Below are positions 20,650-31,809 of a DNA stretch of 64,000 nucleotides, one piece after another (positions within the stretch are counted from its first letter, which is position 1; each line of letters begins with the position of its first letter). The notes below the pieces were generated by a model that worked only from the letters and a program-made list of their open reading frames with translations, did not search any database and had not been told where the DNA came from. Where the stretch lies: the NCBI GenBank assembly GCA_021521415.1, contig JAIQDT010009236.1, forward strand, positions 1 through 64,000, written 5' to 3'. A program made the position numbers and the translations under genes. This stretch comes from Bidens hawaiensis. Lineage: Eukaryota; Streptophyta; Magnoliopsida; Asterales; Asteraceae.

Positions 20650-21500
20650 GTGTTCCGTGAGGATCTTCCAGGGTTGCCATAAGAGTGGGAGATAGAATTT
20701 CAGATATACTTAATACCAGCCCATTGCGAAAGCACCTTACCACCCGGCGCCGTCCGAAATGAAAGAACTGATGTCCCAACTATAAGAACTACTTGACAAA
20801 GGTTTCATTAGGCCGAGTGCTTCTCCATGGGGCGTACCGGTGTTGTTTGTTAAGAAGAAAGATGGAAGCATGAGAATGTGTATAGTTTATCAAGAGTTGA
20901 ACAAGATTATGGTGAAGAACAGATATCCGTTACCACAGATTGATGTTTTGTTTGATTAATAACAAGGTTCGAGTTGGTTCTCATGAATAGACCTTAGATC
21001 AGGCTATCAAAAGCTGAAGGTGAAAGAGGCAGACATCTCCAAGACAGTGTTTCGGACGCGGTATGGTCACTACGAGTTCCTCGTGATTTCGTTTGGTCTA
21101 ACGAATGCTCATGTAGCATTCATGGATATGATGAATAGGGTATATCGGCAGATGTTAGACAAATCAGTTATCGTGTTCATTGACGATATATTGATATATT
21201 CAAAGAGCGAATCGGATCACGCTGGGCATCTAAGGGAAGTATTGGAGATTTTGAAGAAAGAGAAACTGTATGCTAAGTTTTCAAAGTGCGCGTTTTGGTT
21301 GCATGAGGTATAGTTTCTAGGTCACGTAATCAATCCCGAGGGAATTACAGTGGACCCAACTAAGATTGAGACGATAATGAATTAGAAGACTCCGCAGAAC
21401 CCACTGATATACGCAGCTTCTTAGGGTTGGCTGGCTATTATAGGAGATTCATTGAAGGCTTCTCCAAGATAGCCGCACCACTAACCGGAATGACCTGAAA
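20650..21500 (+). pseudogene. Chromovirus reverse transcriptase, broken
   Basis: RNA-dependent DNA polymerase. The longest clean piece (21020-21313) has [10 protein letters not shown], then F-G-L-T-N-A, and the catalytic box [10 protein letters not shown] (F-I-D-D at 21176-21187), which is the normal chromovirus form. Upstream (20700-20990) the L-P-P-G, C-V-D/V-Y-Q-E-L-N-K and R-Y-P-L-P-Q-I-D regions can be followed across three frames. Several frameshifts and TAG/TAA stops inactivate it. Confidence 0.85.
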
Positions 21501-21972
21501 GTCTGTAGTATTTAATTGGGGAAAATTTCAGGAAGAAGCTTTTAAGGAGCTGAAGAAGAGACTCACGCAAGCTCCAATCCTAGCTCTACCCGATGGTGAC
21601 GAGAATTTGGTTGTTTGTACTGATGCCTCTCATCGTAGGTTAGTTTGCGTGTTAATGCAACGAGGAAGGGTTATAGCTTATGCGTCCTGACAGTTGAAGG
21701 TTCATGAAAGTACCTACCCGACGCATGACTTAGAACTAGTAGCAGTAATGCATGCTCTCAAGATTTAGAGACACTACTTATATGGTACTAAATGTACTAA
21801 CTATATCGATCATAAGAGTTTGAAGTATTTTTTAGAGCAGATTGAGTTGAATATGAGACATAGAAGATGGTTAGAGCTGATAAAGGATAATGACTGTGAT
21901 ATCAAATACTATCCTGGTAAGGCTAATGTGGTAGCCGACGCGCTAAGCCGTAAGAATGAGAAGTCATTGTAA
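21501..21972 (+). pseudogene. Chromovirus RNase H, broken
   Basis: RNase H degrades the RNA strand after reverse transcription. Visible are the first catalytic Asp in C-T-D-A-S (near 21619), Y-P-T-H-D-L-E-L-V-A-V (Glu of the active site), Y-I-D-H-K-S-L-K-Y and the final V-V-A-D-A-L-S-R (21931-21954). Stops at R-V-I-A-Y-A-S-* and K-I-*-R-H-Y are TGA and TAG where Trp/Arg or Gln/Trp codons are usual. Confidence 0.85.
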
Positions 21973-23435
21973 CAGTGAAGTCTTATAGGTTTATCATTAA
22001 CTCAGATCTTTTTGAAGAGATCATCAAGGTGCATTCGGAGGAGCTTATAAATGAAGGGCTAACGAAAAAGGAAAGAATTTTCGGCCAACAAGACGAGCTA
22101 ATGGATAACACTCATGGTGTTAAGACTAGGTTTGACCGTTTGTGGATTCCACGCCATGTACATCTTAGAGGTCGAATCATAGATGAAGCTCACAAGTCGA
22201 GATACTTGATTCATCCGGGATCCACCAAGATGTATCAGGATCCGAAGAGAGACTACTGGTGGCCGGGTATGAAGAACGACGTGGTAGATTATGTTAGTAA
22301 GTGCTTAACTTGCTTGCAAGTCAAAGCGGAGCATCAGAAACCTTATGGGAAGATGAAGCCATTAGAGATACCGGAATGGAAATGGGAACACATCACCATA
22401 AATTTCATAACTAAGCTACCCCGTATAGCTAAACATCATGATACCATTTGGGTGATAGTGGACCGTCTAACGAAAAGTGCTCACTTTCTGCCTATACGAG
22501 AGGCCATCTCGTCAGAAACATTAGAAAATGTGTTCATAAAGGAGGTTGTGGCTAAACATGGAGTGCTGTATCAATCTTGTCTGATAGAGGTACTCGCTTT
22601 ACCCTGAGATTTTGGAAGAAGTTCCATGAACCTATGAAAAAAAACCTGAACATCAGTACTGCGTATCATTCTCAAATAGATGGGCAGTCTGAAAGGACTA
22701 TCAAACCCTTGAGGATATGAAACGTGCTTGTATCTTATATTTTGGAGGAAGTTGGAATGATCATTTGCATCTTTCAAAATTCTCTTATAACAACAGCTAC
22801 CATTCGAGTATTGGTATGTCGCCCTTTGAGATGTTTTATGGTAGAGGATGTAGGACTCTGGTTTATTGGGGAGACATTGATCAGAAAGATATTGGAAGTC
22901 TAGAAGTCGTGCAAGAAACCTCTTTAAAGTTCGATCAGATCAAGGCAAGAATGAAAGCTCCTTAAAACCATTAGAAATCGTATGCTAATAAGCGGCGGCG
23001 ACCAGTCGAGTTTAACGTTGGTGACGATGTGATGCTCAAAGTCTCACCTTGGAAAGGATTTATTCGTTTCAGAAAGAGAGGGAAGTTAAGTTCAAGGTAC
23101 ATCAGACCATTTAAGATCATAGATCGTGTTGGTGAAGTGGTTTACAGGTTGGATTGCCTGAAGAGTTAGAAGGGATTCACTCTACCTTTCATGTTTCTCA
23201 CTTGATAAAATTCTTAGCTGATGACACTTCTCACGTGCCATTAGTAGACATTGAGGTTGATGAACAGTTAAACTACGTCGAGCAGCCTGTAGGGATAGTT
23301 GACCGTAAGGAAAAGCAACTTCGTCATAAAGTTATTCCTTTAGTAACAGTGATATGGAAGCATCGTAAAGGATCAGGTGCCACTTGGGAAGTTGAAGAAG
23401 AGATGCGCAAGTTTTATCCTGATTTCTTTAAGTAA
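21973..23435 (+). pseudogene. Chromovirus integrase with C-terminal chromodomain, broken
   Basis: The integrase inserts the DNA copy. The H-H-C-C zinc domain is seen as H-K-S-R-Y-L-I-H-P-G and C-L-T-C (22190-22320). The core has I-T-I-N-F-I-T-K-L-P (first Asp position changed to Asn) and V-I-V-D-R-L-T-K-S-A-H-F. A frameshift at about 22565 destroys the S-D-R-G-T block. The third part resumes with F-S-Y-N-N-S-Y-H-S-S-I-G-M-S-P-F-E (22780-22840). The last ~55 residues (about 23270-23432) with I-V-D-R-K-E-K-Q-L-R-H-K, V-I-W-K-H and A-T-W-E-V-E-E-E-M-R are a chromodomain. In chromoviruses this domain guides insertion into marked chromatin. Confidence 0.85.
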
Positions 23436-23454
23436 AAGTTAGGTTTCGGGGATG

Positions 23455-23479
23455 AAACCTTTTTTAAGGAGGGTAGACT
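23455..23479 (+). other. Polypurine tract region
   Basis: AAGGAGGGTAGAC just before the 3' LTR start TGTAATATCCCG at 23480. Confidence 0.7.
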
Positions 23480-24412
23480 TGTAATATCCCGAAATTTCTT
23501 TGAGTAATATTAAAATATTAGTTGCACCGGAAGAATTAATTTAAGTTAGTGAGATAATAATAATATAATAATAAAGATAAGGATGGTGGGCTAAATAAAT
23601 GGAATTAATTATGTACTTAAAATGAAGATGGGCCTAAGCTCCATGGTCTTAGGGAGTATAAATACCCCTAAAACCCTAATCATTTCCATTTCCATCATTT
23701 ACACACCTTATCCTACACCATAAAAACACATACTTGAGCCAAACACTCTCTACACTATTCTGTTCAACGATCCAAGACCAACCGAAGGTAATAAATCATT
23801 TATCTCAGCTGACCCAACAATTTAGAACCCGACACCCGCCGCCCCGGGATGCCGAATGAGCCGTTTGGAATCTAGATCTAGCTTATTTCAGGTGTTTAAT
23901 CAACCAAAAATGAGCTTAAGGGCCACCTTAGCTCAGATCTGGACACTCTGAAGCTACCTGGATCATAAACGATCAAAATCCGGCCAACCATGGTGGTTAA
24001 CGGCGGCTGACGGCGCCCGAATCGAAGAAAAACCCCTAAAAACGCGAAATTGAAGGCTGGAGTGTACATATACGGCGTATAGGTATACGGCCTTATATGT
24101 ATAAGCCGTGTATGTATATAACGTATATGTATGTATGCATGCTGTATATGAATATATAATATATGTATATATGTTCGTGTATGTGTATAACGTATATGTA
24201 TGTATGCGTGCTGTATTTGTATATAACGTATATGTATATAAGGTCGTGTATGTATATAACACATAGGCATGTATGTATGTTGTGTATGAGTGCCGTATAT
24301 GTATGTATAACGTGTATATATGCATGCCATGTAGGTATGTATGGAGTATATGTACAACGTGCCGTGTATGTGTATACAACGTGTATGTATGAATTTCGTG
24401 CATGTACGTGTG

Positions 24413-24449
<37 letters not shown>

Positions 24450-25054
24450 GATGACATGTATGTATGAATAACATATATGTATGTAAAAAAAGAGTATAGA
24501 CTTATACGGTATATATGCTAAGAACAAAGAACCAATTAATAATTAAAGGTAATGATTAAAACGAGAAACACCTAAAAAGAAGCACCAAGGACATAAACGA
24601 GCACTAGAATAGTAGTTAATTGATGTGCCTTATTACAGCCAGTCGTGCACAGCTAAGGAGGGAGATTACGATTAACTCCGAGCGTAACAGAATCCATGTG
24701 AGTTTTAGCTCCATTTCCTTGCTATGTTTTCGGGGCTGTGTGCATACTCGATGTGATTAGTTAATACACTTACCTTAAGTGTTAACTGTATGAAATGTGA
24801 TTGTTATGATATGTGATTGTTATGAATGATGTACGAATGATATATGAATGATATAGAAAGGGTTAATAGTATCCAAAGTTATATATATATAAGGAAAGGT
24901 ATATATGATTGTGAGATGAAATGTTTGTATGGTTAAGAAGGGAACATACCCTAATAATATCTGCGAATATAGGGAACATACCCTAATAGTATTTGCGAAG
25001 GTTATAGGGCGAAATGCTCTTTTAAACATATAAATATTTATGTAAGAAGGAAAG
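23480..25054 (+). repeat. 3' LTR of the chromovirus, truncated
   Basis: TGTAATATCCCGAAATTTC... It has a TATA stretch (GGGAGTATAAATACCCC, about 23652-23668), a TATG/TACG-rich minisatellite (24058-24480), the block TTTCGGGGCTGTGTGCATAC near 24727, and a short 3'-slot tandem repeat (24940-25012). It stops at the Tat element. By comparison with 15951-18088 about 450 bp are missing. Confidence 0.85.
24058..24480. repeat. Minisatellite built on CGTATATGTATGTATG
   Basis: Degenerate repeats of CGTATATG/TATGTATG with near-palindromic TATACG.CGTATA pieces. All the frames across it are open and give His/Tyr/Thr-rich nonsense, which is not a gene. Confidence 0.9.
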
Positions 25055-25864
25055 TATAGAGGTAGGGTCCAAAAAGACCCAATACCCTTAAGTACTACCC
25101 GCGGGTCGGAGAGGAACCCCTCATATACCACCCACGGGACATATGGATCACCCGCATAATCGTCTAAAGGAGAAACACCCACAAGACGCATGCGGAAGCA
25201 TCCTGGCACCCTCAGAAGTAATCCGCGGGATGAAGTATCTGTCTGCACGAGATGACCAGCAGGCAATACCTCAGAACAGCTGTCATTTACTAACTACCTT
25301 CCAGAAGGTTTCCCAAGATGCTTTCTTAGGCAATACGTGACCCATCAGCCAATGAATGAAGGACATCTGGCCAGGTTTTTATAACCGTGCACATGGCCAG
25401 GGTTTTATCCGTCCTATCAAAGGGTGACGCGTGTCCAGGTTGTTATACCCATGCACATGGAACGTATAGCTCAACCTATCACAAAGGAACACGCATCTAG
25501 ACGGTTATTTAGATATTCTAGAAAGGGACAGCTGACCCAATCACCTTCCCACATCCTTCGGCTATAAATACCTTGTCAAACTGCATGAGGTATTCATTCA
25601 CACACTTATACTCCCGCTGTACTTACTTTGTTTACTTTAGTACTTTCCCTCTTAAGAACTGTACTGATTCTCACGCCGGAGGGTGGTTACGGGAAGACCC
25701 CCCTCTTGTCCTTCCCGTAACGAGACTCACGGTGTCTGTTTTGCAGGTTCCGGTCACTAGACTTTAGGAAGTTATACTCATATTGTGTTGGTTGTTATCG
25801 TATCCTACCCTATGGACTCATTGGATCTAGGACCCAACTAGGGGATCGGATCCGTGTTTCTTCA
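25055..25864 (+). repeat. 5' LTR of the Tat element (~810 bp)
   Basis: It starts TATAGAGGTAGG (TG changed to TA), equal to the start of the remnant at 38277. It ends ...GTGTTTCTTCA before the primer site. TATA box GGCTATAAATACC at about 25561-25572. Confidence 0.75.
25563..25570 (+). promoter_or_regulatory. TATA box of the Tat 5' LTR
   Basis: TATAAATA inside GGCTATAAATACCTTGTC. It drives the sense gag-pol RNA. Confidence 0.65.
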
Positions 25865-25883
25865 TTGGCACCATCCGTTTTGG
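25865..25883 (+). other. Probable primer binding site
   Basis: TTGGCACCATCCGTTTTGG directly after the LTR end. It has the TTGGCnCC form common in Tat and Athila elements. I cannot name the tRNA from this alone. Confidence 0.5.
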
Positions 25884-25927
25884 TGTTAGAACTGCATAAG
25901 TTTTTGTCGGTTTACGGTTCGTTTAAT

Positions 25928-27744
25928 ATGAGTAAACTTCCTAAGGGGCCGACGGGAACTCCTGCACCTACTTCACGTGTTACTAACACAGAAATACCTG
26001 AAGGTTTTGCTTCAAGTGTTTTCGCACGTGTCACGGCTCCGGGTTCACGAACCACCGATACAACACCGGGTGGTCGTATCCTCGAACGTGTCACTGCACC
26101 AACTGGGTTAACTCCCACTGATTTGGGAAGTGTTACAGAACCGGAAGGTTCCAATCTGGGTGATCTTGGACGAATTATGTGAGACACTCGCCGAACTCAT
26201 TCAGTGTTGGATCTGGAAGATGATTCAGCCGATTCTGAGTTGGCGAGAGCTCATCGACATAATTCCAGATCTATAGGACCACTATCTCCGGAGGAATGGC
26301 TCCGTGTGCAGCAAGAAAGCTTGGCAGCCGAATTTGAACGTAGAGTGCGAAATGAACGTTTTCATGCTCGCACTCTGACTTATAAAGAATCTCCTCTGAG
26401 ATCTCTTTCTCCTCCACCGACTGTGAGAGGAAGTCAAATCCGTCATAGTCAACAGACGGAACAGGAGTTTGGTGAACTACGAAGGTTGCGCCCTCGTCCT
26501 CGCATGGACATGCGGATGCCATCATACGTAGATGAGTATGATAGTTACGTTTCAACTTATCAGCCAGGAGACTTCAGTTTTTACACTGGTGACAGTAGGA
26601 TGCGCCCGCGGGAGAGAAGCAGTCGCCCGCAGGATGTAGTCCATCATACCGTGTATCATAGCGATGCAGAAGAAGATTTCACTAAACCGTATCGCCCAAC
26701 AGTTTTTGCTGAAAAATCTATGTTTATAGCAAGCATCGCTACAGCACCTTTTCCTGTCAATGCTATGATACCAACATCGGTGGGTAAATATAATGGAATG
26801 ACCGATCCGAGTGATCATTTTCAAAATTTTATGGCGGTAGGTGGTGTTAGCGGATGGACGCTCCCCTATTGGTGTCACATGTTCGCATTGACACTAACAG
26901 GGGCAGCGCGGGAATGATTTGAAAAATTACCTGATGGTCAAATTACCAGCTGGGATGACTTGGTGAAAAAATTTTCTCAACAGTTTAGCCAGCAAAAGAA
27001 GCATAATCGTGACCAGCCAGAAATTTTGGACGTTGTCCGCTGAGATAATGAATATGTGGAAGATTTTATTACCAGATTTAACGATGAGAGACTAAACATC
27101 AGCGGAATAAGCAAGGACATGCTTCGCGGTGCCTTCCGCAAAAATGTCAAGGGTGATGCGTTGATTCGCACATTAACTGGAAGAGATGGAATGCCAAAGG
27201 AATGGGATGATATCATGACCTCGGCAAAGTTGTTTGCCAGAACTGAAAAAACATTGGGGTATAATAATTCAAAGCAAAAGTTTAAAGTAGAGTTCCAAAC
27301 TCCACGACCCAATAAACAGGCAAAGGGACCAATCTAGTCAAGACTGCAGCCGAACACGGAGGTATCAAAGCCATTCGATGCAAGTTCTCTCATTGGCAAC
27401 AAAAACAAAGCGGGACCCTCGATCGAGGTCCCAACAATTGGACTCCACTTTTAAAGTCTCCTGCCGAAATCCTCACCACAGAAAATGTGACTTTCAGAAA
27501 ACCACAGCCACTCACGAGGAGGTCGTTCCTCGATACCAAAAAACATTGTTCGTTCCACGACGACATCGGCCACAGCACGAACGAATGTAATGCATTAAAA
27601 AGCGAGATTGAGGCGGCTGTAAAGTCTGGGAAACTTGGACATTTGGTGAAAGGAGGAAAACTCGGGACTTGTAAGACTCCCATGAGAGATAATCAAAGCC
27701 CGACAAAAAAGCAAGTCAAGGACTTAAACGTTCATATGATCTAA
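25928..27744 (+). pseudogene. Tat element gag
   Basis: Capsid protein gene. From ATG at 25928 one frame runs to 27337 with three TGA stops (26180, 26915, 27041). The sites read as CGA-Arg, TGG-Trp and CGA-Arg in context. The retrotransposon gag core is clear: V-G-K-Y-N-G-M-T-D-P-S-D-H-F (near 26780-26820), T-L-T-G-A-A-R-E, then F-E-K-L-P-D-G, Y-V-E-D-F-I-T-R-F-N. After a TAG and a frameshift near 27450 the nucleocapsid part (27487-27744) has H-C-S-F-H-D-D-I-G-H-S-T-N-E-C. This is the Cys/His finger of the Tat group. The Arg-rich segment at 26204-26600 is like the N-terminal extension of these Gags. Confidence 0.85.
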
Positions 27745-28250
27745 GGCGGATATAGGGTTGGAGGAAAAAGACGAGAGTCCGATGATGAAGAGTGGAAAAA
27801 TGAGCCAGTGATTTTACCACGAATCAAAGGAGGTCCCAATAACAAGAACCCCTTGATCATCACTGCTCTTTTCGGCCACTATCGCTCCCAATATGCTTTC
27901 TTTGACACTGGTAGTACATCTGACATCATGTACGAACAGTGCTTTGAGCAACTCGATGAGGTAGATAAGGAGAGGTCGAAGCCTATTCATGCTGCTGTAT
28001 ATGGATTTGGGGGGGAGATAATGCACCACGAGGGGTGATTTCCTTCCCATTCACCCTAAGTGACGGGATTTATTCAAGAACCGAGGAAGTTGAGTTTTTG
28101 GTCCTTCCAACAACTTCCAAACATGACATCATCTTAGGGCGAGAAGAAATCGGTGACTTTAATGCTCACCCATCCACAGCTCACGCGCGGTAGGGGTTTC
28201 AACCCGCACCGGCGTAGCGATAATTCATGTGAATCGACATTGCTTCGCAA
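27745..28250 (+). pseudogene. Tat element aspartic protease
   Basis: The polyprotein-cleaving protease. The active site is F-F-D-T-G-S-T-S-D-I-M-Y (27898-27933), with D-T-G-S present. P-R-I-K-G-G-P-N-N and P-L-I-I-T-A-L-F-G-H-Y-R precede it. The frame breaks by stop at 28036-28038. Family phrases such as H-D-I-I-L-G-R follow in another frame near 28120-28145. Confidence 0.8.
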
Positions 28251-28299
28251 CAGAAAGTTAAAAGCCCAACAAAATCCCAAAGCATACTCAGAGGACTGA

Positions 28300-29600
28300 A
28301 CCTAAGAAATGGGTATTAAACAAGAAATTTCCAGAACAAACTGTAACAATTGGACCTGCTATCTCTGAGATAGTGAGGACTTTTTTGAAACAGTTGTTAA
28401 CAAAAACGTTGATGTCTTCGAATGGCAACCCACGGACATGACTGGTGTCCCGCGAACCATTGCGGAACATAAACTGAGGTTCAACCCGATGTTCACACCA
28501 ATTGTTCAGAAAAAACGTAAGATGGGTCCGGAGCAAACAAAAGCAATGAATGAGCAAGTTCAAGACCTCTTACATGCATGAATTATTCGTCCAATGCAAT
28601 ATAAGACTTGGGTCGCCAATCCGGTTATTGTTCCTAAGAGCAATTGGACATGGCGGATGTGCAGAGATTTCAAGGATCTAAACAAGGCGTGTCCTAAGGA
28701 CTGTTAACTGTTGCCGGAAATTGACCTGAAAGTTGTTGCAGCGGCTCCGTTTAAATTTAAATGCTTTTTTAGATGCTTACAAAGGTTATCATCAAATCCG
28801 CATGGAGGCGAGAGATGAAGACAAAACTGCATTTCGAACAGACCAAGGCACGTTTTGTTATAAAATGATGCCATTCAGTCTAAAAAACGCAGGGGCCACG
28901 TATCAACGATTGATGGACATAGCATTTAAAAATCAGATTGTGCGAAACTTGGAAGTCTATATGGACGAACTTGTGATCAAAAGCATTGAAGAAAATCAAA
29001 TGTTGAGAGACATCGAAGAGACATTCGAAACTTTGAGGGGTATCAATATGAAGCTGAATCCAGCCAAATGTTCGTTCGGAATGGAAGAAGGGAAATTCCT
29101 TGGAGTAATTGTTACTAATGCGGGCTTCGAAGCTAATCCAGATAAAGTCCAAGTTGTAGCCCGCATGCCTTCTCCCTCTTCCCTGAAAGAGGTTCAGACG
29201 CTTAATGGTCGATTGGTGGTCTTGAATCGCTTTTTGGCGAATCATGCAATCAAATCCTATCCGTTCATCTCAACATTAAGAATCTGCCTCAAGAAAACAC
29301 AATTTAAATGGACCGCAGAAACGGAACAAGCTTTCTTGGAGGTCAAAAAGCATTTGATGGAACTGCCCACGTTGAAAGCACCCTCCGCGGGGGAACCTTT
29401 GACGTTATACTTATCGGCATCAGACATTACTATCGGGACTGTCCTCCTGACGGATAGAAAGAACATTCAAACACCGATCTACTACGTCAGAAGAACATTG
29501 TCAGACCCGGAGACCAGATATGAAATGCTGGAAAAACTCGTTTTAGCACCGGTCTACGCTGCCCGACGCCTCCGCGGGTACTTCCAAGGGCATCCTATCA
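28300..29600 (+). pseudogene. Tat element reverse transcriptase
   Basis: RNA-dependent DNA polymerase. Near 28430-28740 one sees M-T-G-V-P-R-T-I-A-E-H-K-L, T-W-R-M-C-R-D-F-K-D-L-N-K-A-C-P-K-D and L-P-E-I-D, with stops. The following frame is open from 28733 to 30025. It has the first catalytic Asp in F-L-D-A-Y-K-G-Y-H-Q-I, then F-S-L-K-N-A-G-A-T-Y-Q-R-L, and Y-M-D-E-L-V-I-K-S at 28958-28984. The usual Y-V/M-D-D is Y-M-D-E here, so the second metal-binding Asp is Glu, which should abolish or greatly weaken activity. The rest of the domain (thumb, C-S-F-G-M-E-E-G-K-F-L-G) is intact. Confidence 0.87.
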
Positions 29601-30200
29601 ACGTGTTAACTAGATACAAACTCAAGAACGTTCTGAGTAAGTCAGAATTGTCTGGGCGATTGTCGAAGTGGGCCATCGAGCTGGGTGAACATGCGATAGA
29701 TTATAAACCCAGGCCAACAATTAAGGGGCAGGTGTTGGCGGACTTCGTCACGGAGGTCCCGCGACACAAAGAGAAAGAATGTTTGATTGAGCAGCAACCC
29801 CAAGCACCTCCTGAACAGGGACAAATTTTGTCACTATTCATGGATGGGGCTTCAAGCAGCGAGGGATCGGGCGGCCACGAATTTACATACACCATAAAGT
29901 TAGACTTCAAGAGTACTAACAACGAGACGGAGTACGAGGATTTCCTGGCAGGCCTGCGGATAGATAAAAAGCTGGGGGTAAAACACTTGGAAGCCCGCGT
30001 GGATTCCATGTTAATTGCGGGATAGATCATTGGCGCGTACGAAGCAAAGAACGACATAATGGCTTCATACGTGTCATAGGCAAAAGATTTGATGCTTCAG
30101 TTTTCTTCATGTAAAGTAAGTCACATAAAATGAAGCGAAAACAAGTCAGCAGATGCTCTTAGTAAGCTGGCTTCAACAAACTTTGAACACTTTGCTAAGG
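29320..30200 (+). pseudogene. Tat element dual RNase H (retroviral plus archaeal-like)
   Basis: The first RNase H (about 29390-29750) shows L-Y-L-S-A-S-D-I-T-I-G-T-V-L, Y-Y-V-R-R-T-L-S-D-P-E-T-R-Y-E and V-L-A-D-F. The second begins at about 29830 with L-F-M-D-G-A-S-S, then N-N-E-T-E-Y-E and A-R-V-D-S-M-L-I. A TAG stop (30023) stands where Gln is expected. It ends with N-K-S-A-D-A-L-S-K-L-A near 30140-30170. The four acidic positions D-E-D-D of a type I archaeal-like RNase H are all visible. Such a second domain is known from Tat-group elements. One further stop lies in V-S-*-A-K-D. Confidence 0.85.
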
Positions 30201-30362
30201 ACATCCGTATTGAAATACTGGATCGCCCATCTGTCCCGCAACATCAAGTTTTGGTAATGCAAACCGGAGTGGTATGTTGGATGACACCTATCATAGCATA
30301 CCTATCATCTGAAGCCATCCCAGAAGGAAAAAAACGCGGCCCGGAAGAAAAGACACAAAGCC

Positions 30363-31467
30363 TTGAACTATCAGATGCATGATGGTGTTTTATACCGACG
30401 TTCCTTCCTTGGCCCACTACTTCGATGTGTGGATGCCGAGGACGCGAACTATTTAATCAGAGAAGTTCATGAAGGCATCTGTGGTTTTCACGCAGGCCCG
30501 CACATGGTCGTAGCGAAGCTGATGAACGCTGGATATTACTGGCCAAGAATGCATCTGGACACTGTGCAAGAAATCAGGAAGTGTGATTCATGCCAACGCC
30601 ATGCTCCCAACACGCTACGACCAAAGAATGAGCTTGTTCCAGTCACTTCAGCCGGCCGTTCCAGAAATGGGCTATTGACACAATGGGACCCTTCCCTGAA
30701 GCCCCGGGACTCTTCAAGTTTTTAATAGTAGCAATCGACTACTTCACAAAGTGGGTGGAAGCCAAACCAGTTGCTTCCATAACAACAACAAGTGTTAAGA
30801 AATTCCTCTGGGAATTCATAATATGCCGGTTTGGCCTTCCGCTGGAACTAGTAAGTGATAACGGTACTCTATTCGCGGATAGTGGGCTACAGGAATGGTT
30901 GAAAGAACTGCAGATCTCTCAAATTTTCACATAGGTAGCCCATCTGTAAGCGAATGGTCTGGTTGAGAGAACCAACCGACACTCAAGGAAGGAATCAAAG
31001 CACGATTGGGAACTAAACGAACAGGTTGGGTTGACGAGTTGCCCCATGTAATCTAGGCCTTCCGCACCCAAAAGAATTCTAGTAATTCGGAGACCCCCTT
31101 TAGTTTAACTTATGGCACAAAAGCCATGATTTCAGCCGAGATTGGGATCCCATCCGCAAGAATTTTATTCATCGATGACAATGATTATGAACTCTGGATG
31201 AATCTTGACCTCCTCGAAGAGAGGAGAGAACTGGCATTGATCCGCGAGAATAATTATAAACGCCATTTGCAAAAATACTATAACTCGTGGGTCCAAAAAT
31301 GCGAGTTTGATGCGGGATACTTTGTCTTCCGCAACAATAAGGCCTCCGGGCAAGTTGGCCCGACTTGGGAAGGACCTTATAGAGTTAAACAAGTGTTATC
31401 TAAAGGTGCCTACAAGTTAGAAAAGTTGGACGGGACTGAGATCCCTAGAACTTGGAATGGGGCCTAA
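30363..31467 (+). pseudogene. Tat element integrase
   Basis: DNA insertion enzyme in two frames. The zinc domain is V-H-E-G-I-C-G-F-H-A-G (two His) and C-D-S-C (two Cys), about 30465-30595. The core has A-I-D-T-M-G-P (about 30670), I-V-A-I-D-Y-F-T-K-W-V-E-A, L-V-S-D-N-G-T-L-F (30850-30875) and, after stops, N-G-L-V-E-R-T-N (30952-30975). So all three D, D, E residues are present. There is a frameshift near 30660 and stops at 30932 and 30947. The C-terminal part (31126-31467) ends with G-P-T-W-E-G-P-Y-R-V and G-A-Y-K-L. The gene ends at 31467, about 340 bp before the end of the antisense gene. Confidence 0.87.
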
Positions 31468-31809
31468 TTGAAGAAGTGTTACATATAGTACGTTTTTTCC
31501 TTTTTGGCCTGCATGCCCAATTAGATTAGCAGAAAAATGTAATTTCGTCTTTTGTAATTCAGCTTATGCCTGATCTATGGAAATTTTATTTCAGTCACAC
31601 ATAATGTGTATTGTTATGTAATCCTTTATTGACAAACAAGAAGATCCTACAAACACTATATTATGAAGAATAAGACAAAGTGTATCGGACAACAAAACTT
31701 CTTATTACTTATCAAAAGGGATTACAAAGAGATCTTAATTACAAAGAAGAAAAATTTATATCAGTGACGATACGTCTTGGTCTTTTATATCTTTCGCATT
31801 ATCTTGTGA

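Larger units (their letters stand above)
18221..25054 (+). mobile_element. Chromovirus (Tekay/Del-like Ty3/gypsy), decayed
   Basis: A 5' LTR fragment (18221-18746) is followed by a foreign or rearranged segment (18747-19856), a scrap of LTR (19857-19905), then the gag end, protease, RT, RNase H, integrase and chromodomain in this order, and a 3' LTR starting at 23480. The rest of the 5' LTR, primer site and most of gag are deleted. The 3' LTR is cut at 25054 by the Tat element and its remainder is not found on the other side. The lineage is called from domain order, the RT form [10 protein letters not shown] and the terminal chromodomain. Confidence 0.85.

Noticed and set aside
23896..24527. 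Several long overlapping frames rich in His, Tyr and Thr
   Set aside because: They come from the CGTATATG minisatellite, in which all frames of one strand stay open.
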